DNA of 64,000 bases, taken from NCBI RefSeq assembly GCF_001888165.1, contig NZ_CP015455.1, positions 186,001 to 250,000 on the forward strand, in the 5' to 3' direction. Both the position numbers and the translations under genes were made by a program. Each line of letters opens with the position of its first letter. Position 1 is the first letter of the stretch. The notes below the pieces were generated by a model that was given only the letters and a program-made list of their open reading frames with translations, was not told the DNA's origin and made no database searches. Positions 38,156 through 47,441 of the stretch are shown piece after piece. This DNA is from Syntrophotalea acetylenica (GTDB taxonomy: Bacteria; Desulfobacterota; Desulfuromonadia; Desulfuromonadales; Syntrophotaleaceae).

Positions 38156-40411
38156 ATGGGTAGTGAGTTTCTGTTGATCGGGCTCGGTATTCTCGTCGTT
38201 ATCGCCGCGCTCGACATCATGGTCGGGGTCAGCAACGACGCGGTCAATTTTCTCAATTCGTCCTTCGGGTCGCAGGTGGCTTCGCGAAGGACCATCATGA
38301 TCATCGCCAGTCTCGGCATTCTGCTCGGCGTCACCTTTTCCAGCGGCATGATGGAGGTGGCCCGCAAGGGCATTTTCCATCCGGAATTTTTCACCATGCC
38401 GGAGCTGATGGCCATTTTTCTGGCGGTCATGATCACCGACATCATCCTGCTGGATCTTTTCAACACCTACGGGCTGCCCACTTCCACCACGGTTTCCGTG
38501 GTGTTCGAGCTGCTGGGCGCCGCCGTGGTCATGTCCTTCCTCAAGATCGTCAAGGCCGGCGACAGTCTGACCACCATCGTTCAGTACATCAATTCGGCCA
38601 AGGCCATCACCATCATCATGGGCATCCTGCTGTCGGTGGCCATCGCTTTTGTGTGCGGCGCCGTGGCGCAGTTTTTCACCCGCCTGCTGTTCACCTTCGA
38701 CTATCAGCGGCGTATCGACCGTTACGGCGCCCTGTGGGGCGGCATTGCCCTGTCGTCCATCACCTACTTCATTCTGGTCAAGGGCGCCAAGGGGGCGTCC
38801 TTCATGTCCGCGCGGAACGTGGCATGGATCCAGGATCATGCCTGCCTGCTGCTGTTCATCATCTTTGTCATTGCCGCGCTTGTCCTGCAGTCGCTGCATC
38901 TGCTGAAGATCAACATGCTCAAGCCGGTGGTGCTGGTCGGTACCTTCGCGCTGGCCATGGCCTTTGCCGCCAACGATCTGGTCAATTTCATCGGCGTGCC
39001 CCTGGCCGGCCTGCAGGCCTACAAGGCGGCCATGGCGACGGGCCAGCCGCTGACCGTCACCATGGGGGCGCTGAGCGACAAGGTGCACACCCCGACCTCC
39101 CTGCTGCTGCTGGCCGGCATCATCATGACGCTGACCCTGTGGCTGTCGAAAAAGGCCATGACCGTCACCAGAACCGAACTCAGTCTCAGCCAGCAGGACG
39201 AAGGCAGTGAGCGCTTCGAATCGATCTTTTTGTCCCGGGCCATCGTGCGGCTGGTGCTCGGGGTGTTCGAGACCGTTCGGGTAGTGGTCCCCGCGCGCCT
39301 GCGTGGCTTCGTCAACCGGCGTCTCGATCCGCACGCGGCCGTGTCGGTTGGCGGTGATGGCAAAAAAGCCTCCTTCGACCTGCTGCGCGCCACGGTCAAC
39401 CTGATGGTGGCCAGCGCCGTGGTCTCTTATGCCACCGGTCACAAGCTGCCGCTGTCGACCACCTACGTGACCTTCATGGTCGCCATGGGCACCTCTTTTG
39501 CGGACCGGGCCTGGGGGCGCGAGACCGCCGTATACCGCGTCACCGGCGTGCTGACGGTGATCGGCGGCTGGTTCATGACGGCCGTCATCGCCTTCATTTT
39601 CGCCGGCCTGTTCGTTGCCGTCATCTTCTACGCCAAGGCGCTGGGAGTTGTGCTGCTGGTTTTCATTGCCGCCGCCCTGATCCTGAACGCTCATCGCAAA
39701 CATCGGGAAATGGAGAAAGACGCCGACAAGGAAACGGTATTCAACCTCAAATCGGTGGAAAACCCCCGGGAAACCGTCGAGACGACCTTTGAGCACATGA
39801 GCTTTCTGCTCGGGGAAGTGCGTGTCTCCCTGGATGCCACCCTGGAGGCGCTTTTCCGGGGAAACCTGGACCGTCTGAGCTATGAGCGCAAGCGGCTGGG
39901 CAAGTTTCAGCAGTGGTCGAATATCATCAGCGCCAATGTATTCAAGGCCATGCGCCTGCTGGATCAGCAAGGCTTCGCGCTGTCGCACAAGTATCCCCAG
40001 ACCGTGCGGCATCTGCAGAAGCTGACCGACGGCCACCGGGATATCATGCTGCGTGCCTACACCCACGTCATCAACCATCATAAAGGCCTGCTGCCGGTGC
40101 AAATCGGCGAACTGGAGCAGGTGCGCCGCCTGCTTGACGAGGTTCTGCTGGAGCTCGAAACCACTTTCGGCCTCAAACGGGCCGCCGATATCCACAGCCT
40201 GATGGCCAAGGACCGCGGACTGCGGGATCTCGCCACCGAACTCAATGCCAGGCAGGTGGTCAGGATCAAGGACAACTCCTCCAAGACCCGCCTGAGCATC
40301 CTGTACTACGCCATGGTCGGAAATGCCATGCTGCTGTCCAGGCAGAGCCTGGAGCTGCTTGAAATCTTCGAGAAATCCTTCGGGGAATTCGAAGAGAAGG
40401 GCGCTGAATAA
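38156..40411 (+). CDS. PiT-family inorganic phosphate transporter with PhoU-like tail
   Basis: A 751-residue protein. The membrane part has the two inverted PiT signatures, VGVSNDAVNFLNSSFG (near residue 22) and FAANDLVNFIGVPLAG (near residue 265), each with the ND pair that binds phosphate and sodium or proton. It also has TM segments up to residue about 510. The last 230 residues are soluble and helical (ETVETTFEHMSFLLGEVRVSLDATLEALF) and resemble PhoU domains. It imports phosphate as a metal-phosphate or with Na+/H+. AAAGG precedes the ATG. Monocistronic and divergent from the tetR operon. Confidence 0.88.
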   Translation: MGSEFLLIGLGILVVIAALDIMVGVSNDAVNFLNSSFGSQVASRRTIMIIASLGILLGVTFSSGMMEVARKGIFHPEFFTMPELMAIFLAVMITDIILLDLFNTYGLPTSTTVSVVFELLGAAVVMSFLKIVKAGDSLTTIVQYINSAKAITIIMGILLSVAIAFVCGAVAQFFTRLLFTFDYQRRIDRYGALWGGIALSSITYFILVKGAKGASFMSARNVAWIQDHACLLLFIIFVIAALVLQSLHLLKINMLKPVVLVGTFALAMAFAANDLVNFIGVPLAGLQAYKAAMATGQPLTVTMGALSDKVHTPTSLLLLAGIIMTLTLWLSKKAMTVTRTELSLSQQDEGSERFESIFLSRAIVRLVLGVFETVRVVVPARLRGFVNRRLDPHAAVSVGGDGKKASFDLLRATVNLMVASAVVSYATGHKLPLSTTYVTFMVAMGTSFADRAWGRETAVYRVTGVLTVIGGWFMTAVIAFIFAGLFVAVIFYAKALGVVLLVFIAAALILNAHRKHREMEKDADKETVFNLKSVENPRETVETTFEHMSFLLGEVRVSLDATLEALFRGNLDRLSYERKRLGKFQQWSNIISANVFKAMRLLDQQGFALSHKYPQTVRHLQKLTDGHRDIMLRAYTHVINHHKGLLPVQIGELEQVRRLLDEVLLELETTFGLKRAADIHSLMAKDRGLRDLATELNARQVVRIKDNSSKTRLSILYYAMVGNAMLLSRQSLELLEIFEKSFGEFEEKGAE

Positions 40412-40453
40412 AAGGATGCCCGGATGCCGTGTTGTTTTTTCGGGCAAAAGCCG

Positions 40454-40497
40454 TCCCGGCTCTCCAGCTCTTCGTGGCAAAGAGAGGAGAGCCGGGA
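40454..40497. terminator. hairpin between convergent PiT and M24 genes
   Basis: TCCCGGCTCTCC (40454-40465) pairs with GGAGAGCCGGGA (40486-40497), with a smaller inner stem. There is no T tract on either side, so termination is uncertain. Confidence 0.45.
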
Positions 40498-40519
40498 TAA
40501 TACGGAATGCTGCCAGAAA

Positions 40520-41188
40520 TCAGATCAGCAGATCTTCGTAAAATGCCCCGAAACCGTTTTTGGCATCCCGGATGTGAATCTCGACCATCCACAGGTTTGG
40601 CGAGGGGTGAAAGGCTATCTCGGACAGCGGGCCTTCATAATGTTCCGCACTGGAATAGTCGCCGAGGCGATGTCCGCCCAGTTCGAGATTCAACTCCCAA
40701 CCAAGATCCAGAGCCAGTTTTTGGGCGAAATCATACAGCTCGACGCCGGTTGCTTTCTCGTCCTTCCATTTTTTGGCAACGGCTTCAAAAATCTTCCGGG
40801 CATCCCCGGCGCAGCGTTTCAATTCCGGATTGCCGCCGGTCACGAAGCTGTCGCCCGCATCCCCTTCATATCCATCCCAGACCGGGGCGATATCGATAAA
40901 AAAAATGTCGTCGGCACCCAACCGGACGCCCGGTTCCGAGTCCGCCCCGAAGGTTTTCGTCGTATTGCTGCCAAAACGAATATAGGGTTTGTGAAAAGCC
41001 TTTGCCGCACCCATCTCCCGCAAGGTGTCGACAACCATTTTATTGGCGTCTTCTTCAAGCATTCCGGGTTTTACCTGCGCAGCGATCCGCTTGACCGCCT
41101 CCTGTGCCTTGGCTCTGATTGCAAGCATTTTCTCGACGGAAAAGTCTGCTCCGGTCCTCTCCAATGCGGCCTTGTCCTGAATAGCCAT
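40520..41188 (-). CDS. M24-family metallopeptidase (Xaa-Pro aminopeptidase-like)
   Basis: A 222-residue single-domain M24 (pita-bread fold) protein. Metal ligands can be placed: two Asp in FFIDIAPVWDGYEGDAGDSF, His in LNLELGGHRLGDY and Glu in WMVEIHIRD near the C-terminus. It lacks the N-terminal domain of aminopeptidase P and is shorter than methionine aminopeptidase, so the substrate is open. GGGAG precedes ATG 41188; the frame is open to 41263. Confidence 0.78.
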   Translation of the reverse strand: MAIQDKAALERTGADFSVEKMLAIRAKAQEAVKRIAAQVKPGMLEEDANKMVVDTLREMGAAKAFHKPYIRFGSNTTKTFGADSEPGVRLGADDIFFIDIAPVWDGYEGDAGDSFVTGGNPELKRCAGDARKIFEAVAKKWKDEKATGVELYDFAQKLALDLGWELNLELGGHRLGDYSSAEHYEGPLSEIAFHPSPNLWMVEIHIRDAKNGFGAFYEDLLI

Positions 41189-41488
41189 GCCATGATCTCC
41201 CTTGAAAAGTGGTGTGGCGCCGATCGACATGAGGGGACATCCCCTCTGTTCCGGCGATCTCACACTAACGCGGAAAACCAGGGAATAAATTGATCAATGT
41301 CAATTTTGCGCGGAACAGGCGGTCGCGGCATGCGCCTGGAATGCATCGGGCTATGCGTGCAGCAAAGAGCACCTGGAATGGACGCTGCTGCTGTAAGTTT
41401 TAATAACCGTTTTCACTTCGCCCAGCGCGTATGCAATCCTGAAACAGCTTGTTGCCGGCATGATGCCAGCTGTTTTCACCTTTGGGTA

Positions 41489-41517
41489 TTGACAAAGGGC
41501 CTGTTTTTCAATATTCC
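41489..41517 (+). promoter_or_regulatory. candidate sigma70 promoter for the Nramp-like gene
   Basis: TTGACA (41489-41494), 17-base spacer, TATTCC (41512-41517), 85 bases before ATG 41603. The rest of the 41189-41602 gap contains no gene or clear RNA element that I can support. Confidence 0.5.
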
Positions 41518-41602
41518 GGAAGCAGCCAGGACAGTGGTATTGGAGTGCGATGGTTGATAAGCGCTGGAGCACGGTGGCTTAACCCACCGGGAAGGATAAC
41601 GG

Positions 41603-42937
41603 ATGAACGGAGAGAAGCATCAGGATGTGGCGGTGGCCGAAGCGGTGGCGGTTGACGGGGCGTGCGGGCCCAAGGCGGCGCCGGGGTTTGTGCAGTCGGG
41701 GCTGTGGAAGGCTCTCGGCCCGGGGATCCTGATGTCCTGCGCGGCCATCGGCGGCTCCCATCTGGTTTGGTCGACCCGTGCCGGCGCCGATTTCGGCTGG
41801 CGGCTGCTGGGGCTGATCCTGCTGGCGAATCTGCTGAAATTTCCCTTCTTTTTGTATGGACAGCGCTACACTGCGGCCACCGGGGAAAGTCTGCTGGCCG
41901 GCTATCGCCGCCACGGCACGGTATTCGTCTGGATTTTTCTGCTGATCAACATTCTTACCGGCACCATCAATATCGCCGGGGTGGCGATGCTCAGCGGCGC
42001 CCTGTTTGCCGGTTACGGGTTCTTGGGCGCTTCCGTGCCCCATCTCACCGTCGCCCTGGTGGGGATCTGCATGCTGCTGTTGCTGCTGGGGCATTACAAA
42101 CTGCTCGATTCCATGTCCAAGGGGATCATTCTGCTGCTGGCTGTGGGAACTCTGGTTGCGGTAGCCCTGGCGATGCCGGGCAGCCGCATGGTGACGGGTG
42201 AAATGGTCCCGCCCAGCCCCTGGAACTGGGCCTCCTTTGCCTTTCTGATCAGTCTGCTTGGCTGGATGCCGGCGCCGGTCGATCTTTCCGCCTGGTCGTC
42301 GCTGTGGATTTTCAGCCGCGAAGAGCAGACCGGCCACTTTGCCACGGTGCGGGAGACCAGCATCGATTTTTACCTCGGCTACAGCGCGGCGGTGGTGCTG
42401 GCCGTGTTGTTTCTGGCCCTGGGGGCGCTGGTCATGTTCGGTTCGGGCGAATCCTTTTCGGATAGCGGCATCGCTTTTTCCAACCAGCTGGTCAATCTGT
42501 ACGCCGCCACCATCGGTGACTGGTCCCGGCCCCTGATTCTGACGGCGGCGTTTTTCACCATGTTCAGCACCACCCTGACCACCATGGACGGTTATCCCCG
42601 CTCCCTGGCCGCGTGCTGTTCCCTTATCGGAGATCTGCCGGCCCGCCGCTTTCGCCAGATTCATCAGGCCTGGATTTTCGTGTCGGGGCTGGCGGCGTCG
42701 CTGGTGGTGCTGCTGTTTGTCAAAAACCTGATCCAGCTGCTTACCTTTGCTGCGGTGGTTTCCTTCGTCACCTCGCCGGTCCTCGCCATCATCAATTTCA
42801 AGGTGATGAACGGTCCGAATGTGCCGGAGCGTTATCGGCCGGGCAGGTTCCTGCGTGTGCTCAGTTGGGCGGGAATCAGCTTTTTTGTCCTGATGACAGG
42901 CGGTTATGTTTATGTGACCTGCTTTTTCGGCGGCTGA
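41603..42937 (+). CDS. divergent Nramp-family metal transporter
   Basis: A 444-residue membrane protein with 11 or so TM segments and the Nramp fold pattern (KALGPGILMSCAAIGGSHL at TM1, TRAGADFGWRLLGLILLANLLKFPFF at TM2). The canonical metal-site motifs are missing: where typical Nramps have DPGN in TM1 this one has GGSH, and the TM6 MPH motif is replaced by a WMPAPVD segment. It therefore belongs to a divergent branch and may not carry Mn/Fe. AAGGATAACGG precedes ATG 41603. The VWA gene follows after 168 bases. Confidence 0.8.
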   Translation: MNGEKHQDVAVAEAVAVDGACGPKAAPGFVQSGLWKALGPGILMSCAAIGGSHLVWSTRAGADFGWRLLGLILLANLLKFPFFLYGQRYTAATGESLLAGYRRHGTVFVWIFLLINILTGTINIAGVAMLSGALFAGYGFLGASVPHLTVALVGICMLLLLLGHYKLLDSMSKGIILLLAVGTLVAVALAMPGSRMVTGEMVPPSPWNWASFAFLISLLGWMPAPVDLSAWSSLWIFSREEQTGHFATVRETSIDFYLGYSAAVVLAVLFLALGALVMFGSGESFSDSGIAFSNQLVNLYAATIGDWSRPLILTAAFFTMFSTTLTTMDGYPRSLAACCSLIGDLPARRFRQIHQAWIFVSGLAASLVVLLFVKNLIQLLTFAAVVSFVTSPVLAIINFKVMNGPNVPERYRPGRFLRVLSWAGISFFVLMTGGYVYVTCFFGG

Positions 42938-43105
42938 TCCCGCAGCGTGTCGGGGCTTTTTGCTGGGGTGCCGGCGTTTTTGACATTTTTTTTACAAACC
43001 TTTTACCCGGCCGTGACGACTGGCGGCGGTCGCCGTGCTCTAATGGCTCCAGAAACGGAACTTACGGTTTTTTCTTTCTCTGAAAAACAGCCAAAGGAGC
43101 CTGCC

Positions 43106-44434
43106 ATGAAATTTTTCCGCCTGCCGCTTGCCGTCGCCGGCCTGTTGCTGCTCGCCAATGCCGGTTTTGCCGCGCCGCTGGTGCGATGTTCCGCGCAGCT
43201 GGACAAGCCGGTACTGCCCGCCGGACCGGCGCAACGCGCCGTGATCAAGGTGTCTCTGACCGCGCCGACCCTGCCGCTGCCCAAGGAACGGCCGGCGGTC
43301 AATCTGGCGCTGGTGATGGACCGCTCCGGTTCCATGTCCGGCAGCAAAATCGAAAATGCCCGCGAAGCGGCTATCGAAGCGCTGCGTCGTCTCAACGGCC
43401 GCGACCTGTTTTCTCTTGTCGTTTACGATCACCAGGTCGAAACCCTGGTCTCCGCCGCGCCGGTCCGTCATACGGAAGCTATCGAGGCCCGTATCCGCGG
43501 CATCCGCCCGGGAGGCAATACCGCGTTGTTCGGAGCGGTCAGCCAGGGTGCCGCGGAGGTGCGCAAGCACGGTGACGGGGCTTTCGTGAACCGCGTGGTG
43601 CTGCTGTCCGACGGCTTGGCCAATGTCGGGCCCAGCCGGGCCGATGATCTGGCCCGACTCGGCGCCGCCCTGCTCAAGGAGGGGATTTCCGTCACCACTA
43701 TCGGCGTCGGTACCGATTTCAACGAAGATCTGATGACGCAACTGGCCGAACGCAGTGACGGCAATCACTATTTTGTCGAATCGAGCCGGGATCTGCCGCG
43801 TATCTTCGCGGCGGAGCTGGGCGATGTGCTGAGCGTGGTGGCGCAGCAGGTGGTTATTCAGGTCGAATGCCCCGCCGGGGTGCGCCCGCTGCGCATCATC
43901 GGCCGCGAGGGTCGTATCCGCGGGCGTCATGTCGAGATCCGCATGAATCAGCTCTACGGCGGCCAGGAGAAATATGCCCTGGTCGAGGTGGAGGTTCCGG
44001 CCAGCCGCGCGGGCCAGACCCTAGATTTGGGCGAGGTGCGTTGTCGCTATGAAAATGCCCTGACCGCCCGTGGCGAACATTCCGCCACCCAGGCCCGGGC
44101 CACGGTCAGCGGCCGCATCGAAGAGGTGCGCAAGGCCGCCAGCAAGGAAGTGCGGCAGGCGGTGGTGGAAAACGAGATGGCGGTGGCGCGGGATGAAGCG
44201 CTGACCCTTTACAAGCAGGGGGACAAGGACGAGGCCGCCGCCAAACTGCGCCAGAGCAGCCAGGTCCTGCAGCAGCAGAGCGTGGAACTCGGATTCGAGG
44301 ATCTCGCCGCAGAGGCCGCCCAACTGCAAGAGGAGGCGGTCGATTTCGAGTCGGAACGGCTCGACGAGACCCGCAAAAAAGAGATCCGCTCCGAAAGCTT
44401 CAAGACCCGCAGCCAGCAGAAAACCTACAAATAG
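43106..44434 (+). CDS. exported von Willebrand factor A (VWA) domain protein
   Basis: A 442-residue exported protein. Signal peptide MKFFRLPLAVAGLLLLANAGFA. The VWA domain (residues about 55-230) has the metal-ion adhesion site LALVMDRSGSMSGSKIENAR (DxSxS), then GGNTALFGAVSQG and VVLLSDGLANVG. The C-terminal part is a helical Glu/Gln-rich coiled coil (about residues 330-430). Likely a periplasmic or surface protein that binds a partner through a divalent cation. AAAGGAG fixes ATG 43106; the frame is open upstream to 42947 without a signal. Followed by its own terminator. Confidence 0.82.
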   Translation: MKFFRLPLAVAGLLLLANAGFAAPLVRCSAQLDKPVLPAGPAQRAVIKVSLTAPTLPLPKERPAVNLALVMDRSGSMSGSKIENAREAAIEALRRLNGRDLFSLVVYDHQVETLVSAAPVRHTEAIEARIRGIRPGGNTALFGAVSQGAAEVRKHGDGAFVNRVVLLSDGLANVGPSRADDLARLGAALLKEGISVTTIGVGTDFNEDLMTQLAERSDGNHYFVESSRDLPRIFAAELGDVLSVVAQQVVIQVECPAGVRPLRIIGREGRIRGRHVEIRMNQLYGGQEKYALVEVEVPASRAGQTLDLGEVRCRYENALTARGEHSATQARATVSGRIEEVRKAASKEVRQAVVENEMAVARDEALTLYKQGDKDEAAAKLRQSSQVLQQQSVELGFEDLAAEAAQLQEEAVDFESERLDETRKKEIRSESFKTRSQQKTYK

Positions 44435-44455
44435 ACAGAATCCTTTGTCAGCGAC

Positions 44456-44491
44456 GCCCTCCGGAATCCGCTACGTTCCGGAGGGCCCTTT
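44456..44491 (+). terminator. intrinsic terminator after the VWA gene
   Basis: GCCCTCCGGAA (44456-44466) and TTCCGGAGGGC (44476-44486), nine-base loop, followed by CTTTC. Good stem, short T tract. Confidence 0.75.
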
Positions 44492-44547
44492 CATGGACGG
44501 ACCCGGGAGGCTGTTGAAGGCCACCTTGGCCCGCGCGGGAAACGGGC

Positions 44548-46215
44548 ATGCTCCGAACACGTTTTATCGTTATCGCCTGGTTGCTGCTGCTGGTGCCGAC
44601 CCTGCTCATCGGCGGCATGGCTCTGCGCCTGCTTGGCAACGAACAGCAGCGGGTCGCGGCCGAGAGTCGCGAGGCGGCGCGGCGGCGGGCGATGAGCGCG
44701 GCCGAGAGTTTCGATCTGGCCATCGCCGAGGTGCGCGACGGGCTGCTCGCCGGTTTGCGCCGCCTGCCCGAGGTGCAGCTGGCCGACCGCCTGGAGCAGT
44801 GGAAGGATTCCAACCCCCTGATCCGCAACGTGTTTATCGCCGGGCCGGACGGCTTGCTTCTGCCCGATCCGCAAGCACCTTCCAGCCGCGAAGAGTCCGA
44901 ATTTATCGATCGTTACGATGCCCTGTTCCGGGGCCGCATCCCCTGGCGCGGGCCGGACCTGGACGTGCCGGGCCAAGTTGCCGCTGCTTCGCCTCGCAAG
45001 CAATTGCGCCGTCTGACGCAAGGCGCCGCCGGGGAAAACCCGAGGCAGGAAACTTCAGCGTCCGGCTGGATTCCCTGGTTCTGGGAGGATGGCCTCTATC
45101 TGCTTGGCTGGATCGAGCGGCCGGCCGGATCCGGGCGCCATGTCGGCCTGGAGATGGAAATGATGGCCCTGCTGTCGCGGTTGATCGTCGCCATGCCGGC
45201 GCCTCGGTCCGGGGAGACCTGGGTGCTGGTCGACGGTCACGGCCGCGCGGTGCATCAGAGCGGATCCGGCGCGCTGGAGCCGGGGTCGGCGCCGTATGTC
45301 ACCCAGTCGCTGGGCGCCGGGCTGCCGCACTGGGAGCTGCGCATCTACCGAAGCGCTGTCGCGCCGGGTGGCACAGGGGGGCTGCGGCTGCTGTCCGGCC
45401 TGCTGGTGGGCAGCTTCGTGGCGGCCATTCTGTTCGGCGGGTCCCTGCTGTTGTGGCAGGCCTGGCGGAACATGCGCGATGCCCGCCGCAAGACCACCTT
45501 TGTCTCCAATGTCTCCCATGAGCTGAAAACCCCCCTGACCACCATCCGCCTGTATGCCGAACTGCTGGCCGAGGGTCATGCGCTGCCGGAACAGCGACAG
45601 CGCCATTATCTGCGGGTGATTGTCGAGGAAAGCCAGCGGCTTACCCGGCTGGTCAACAATGTACTCGATTTCGGCCGCCTGGAGCAGGGGCGTAAAAAGT
45701 ATCATGTGCGTGATTTTTCGCCGGCGGACTGCCTTGACGAAGTGCTCGACAGCCAGCAGCTGCGCCTGGAGCAGGCCGGCATGCGGCTGCTGCGATCCGG
45801 TTCCGCGCAAATCCCCGAGGTGCGGGCCGACCGGGACGCTGTCCGGCAGGCGCTGCTCAACCTTATCGACAATGCCCTGAAATACGCCGCCGGCGGCAAG
45901 GAACTGGCGGTGCGGCTCGATCAGATCGAGCAGCGCTGCCGGATCACCGTCATGGACCGTGGCCCCGGAGTCCCCGTGGCCCACCGGGATCGTATTTTCG
46001 AGCAATTCCACCGTGTCGACGATGCCCTGACCGCTGCATGTCCCGGCAGCGGCCTTGGCCTGAGCATCGCCCGCCGCCTGCTGCGGGACATGGGCGGAGA
46101 CTTGCGCTATCAGCCCCGTCCCGACGGCGGTGCCTGTTTCGAGATGCTGGTGCCACTGGCGTCCGGCGCTTCTGAAGCCACCGCGGCAAACGCGCCTTCT
46201 TCGATGCGCCGCTAA
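44548..46215 (+). CDS. sensor histidine kinase
   Basis: A 555-residue membrane histidine kinase. TM1 residues about 6-27, a periplasmic sensor domain to about 280, TM2 (LRLLSGLLVGSFVAAILFGGSLLLW), then HisKA with the phospho-accepting His324 in NVSHELKTPLTTIRLYAELL. HATPase motifs follow: NLIDNALKYA (N box), DRGPGVP (G1) and GSGLGLSIARRLL (G2). The response-regulator gene follows after 20 bases. The sensed signal is unknown; the neighbouring VWA and Nramp genes may be targets. Confidence 0.88.
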   Translation: MLRTRFIVIAWLLLLVPTLLIGGMALRLLGNEQQRVAAESREAARRRAMSAAESFDLAIAEVRDGLLAGLRRLPEVQLADRLEQWKDSNPLIRNVFIAGPDGLLLPDPQAPSSREESEFIDRYDALFRGRIPWRGPDLDVPGQVAAASPRKQLRRLTQGAAGENPRQETSASGWIPWFWEDGLYLLGWIERPAGSGRHVGLEMEMMALLSRLIVAMPAPRSGETWVLVDGHGRAVHQSGSGALEPGSAPYVTQSLGAGLPHWELRIYRSAVAPGGTGGLRLLSGLLVGSFVAAILFGGSLLLWQAWRNMRDARRKTTFVSNVSHELKTPLTTIRLYAELLAEGHALPEQRQRHYLRVIVEESQRLTRLVNNVLDFGRLEQGRKKYHVRDFSPADCLDEVLDSQQLRLEQAGMRLLRSGSAQIPEVRADRDAVRQALLNLIDNALKYAAGGKELAVRLDQIEQRCRITVMDRGPGVPVAHRDRIFEQFHRVDDALTAACPGSGLGLSIARRLLRDMGGDLRYQPRPDGGACFEMLVPLASGASEATAANAPSSMRR

Positions 46216-46235
46216 CCGATCCAAGGAGAAGTTTT

Positions 46236-46957
46236 ATGTCCCCTGTGCGCATACTGGTTGCCGAGGACGAGCGTCACATCCGTGAGGGGCTTGTCGATCT
46301 GCTGGTCGCGGAAGGGTATCTCGTGGAAGACGCCGCCGATGGCGAGGCCGCCTTGCAGCGGCTGACCGACAGCTGTTTCGACCTGGTGCTGCTTGACATC
46401 ATGATGCCGCGCCGCAGCGGCTTCGACGTCTGCCGGGAGATCCGCCGCCGCAATCTGCCGCTGGCGGTGATCATGCTGACCGCCAAGGGCGAGGAAGTCG
46501 ACAAGGTGGTGGGTCTGGAACTGGGCGCGGACGACTATATCACCAAGCCCTTCGGCACCCATGAGCTGCGCGCCCGCATCGCTGCCGTGCTGCGCCGCAC
46601 CTGCCGCCAGCCGCTGCCCTGTGACGATCCGCCGGCGCTGCCGTCCACCATCCATATCGGCACGGCGTGCATCGACCGCAAATGCTATCGCGGTCGGCTG
46701 GCCGGACGTCAATTCAGTCTCACCCCCGGGAGATGGTGCTGCTGGAGACTTTTTTCACCCACCCCGACGAAGTGTTGAGCCGCGACATGCTGCTCGATGC
46801 CGCCTGGGGCATCCGCTACCAGGGCACCACCCGCACCCTCGATCAGCATATCGCCCAGCTGCGCAAAAAGATCGAACCCGACCCGGCCGCGCCCCGGGTC
46901 ATCGTTACCGTGCATGGCATCGGCTATCGGTATGCCGTCACCTCGGGCTCCTGCTGA
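46236..46957 (+). CDS. OmpR-type response regulator (frameshifted)
   Basis: Receiver domain with Asp10/Asp11 acidic pocket, phospho-acceptor Asp54 in LVLLDIMMPRRSGF and Lys in DDYITKPFG. The frame breaks in the linker to the winged helix. Adding one base to the five-C run at 46733-46737 yields RQFSLTPREMVLLETFF and continues into DEVLSRDMLLDAAWG and RTLDQHIAQLRKKIEPDP to a normal end, giving 240 residues. It is the partner of the kinase upstream (20 bases apart, AAGGAGAAG before ATG 46236). Read literally, the protein would lack its DNA-binding domain. Confidence 0.85.
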
Positions 46958-47276
46958 GCCCTTTGCCATTATTTGCCGAGACCCACCACCCGCCTGTTGT
47001 TGCGCCACAACCTCCTTTCGACCTGTCGGCTGCTGCTTCGCTGGCCGCATTTCACACGTCATTCCGATAACTTTTTCCCGTACATCCTGATTCGGGCACG
47101 ATCCTTCGTCAGGCCGGTCGAAACTTCCGGTGCTGCTTGTCGCAAGGGCGTGTTGCCTCAAGGAAGCGAAGCGTCCGCAGGGCGATTCGCGACTGTCCCC
47201 GGCCGCTTGGGACCGCGGTCGAGTGCGGCCGTTTGCCGCTCGCTGCCTGGACCATGAAGGAAATAAAAAGTTTTCA
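46958..47276. other. non-coding stretch upstream of the metal-island operator
   Basis: About 320 bases with no supportable gene and no clear terminator after the response regulator. I could not match it to a riboswitch class. The last part turns AT-rich just before the palindromic operator. Confidence 0.4.
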
Positions 47277-47313
47277 TTGACACGATAATGTCAACATGAC
47301 ACGATCATGTCAA
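47277..47313 (+). promoter_or_regulatory. double palindromic operator before the DUF364 operon
   Basis: Two palindromes, TGACACGATAATGTCA (47278-47293) and TGACACGATCATGTCA (47297-47312), centres 19 bp apart, about two helical turns. The second is the exact reverse complement of the site at 55589-55604 before the other operon. Likely bound by the XRE/PBP-like regulator (54164-55213), whose own start region has related TGACAT boxes. Confidence 0.8.
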
Positions 47314-47441
47314 ATATGAAGGATCGAGGGGGGGGCGACCTGTCCCGGTTCTCTCTTCCTTGCACGGTTGTCATCCCCTCCATCAATGGCGATGTCTGCG
47401 GAAATACACAAATCACCATTCATTCAGCAGGAGAATCCGTA

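Noticed and set aside
38042-40480. 812-codon minus-strand open frame opposite the PiT gene
   Set aside because: It is a shadow of the codon bias of the real PiT gene: His/Gln/Gly-rich translation without any recognisable domain, start signal or membrane pattern.
41281-41300. TGTCA-like half site near the Nramp gene as another island operator
   Set aside because: Only one half of the palindrome is present and the spacing to any start is unlike the other sites.
46958-47276. Cobalamin or molybdenum-cofactor riboswitch before the DUF364 operon
   Set aside because: I could not find the conserved core of either class, and the operators explain the control better.
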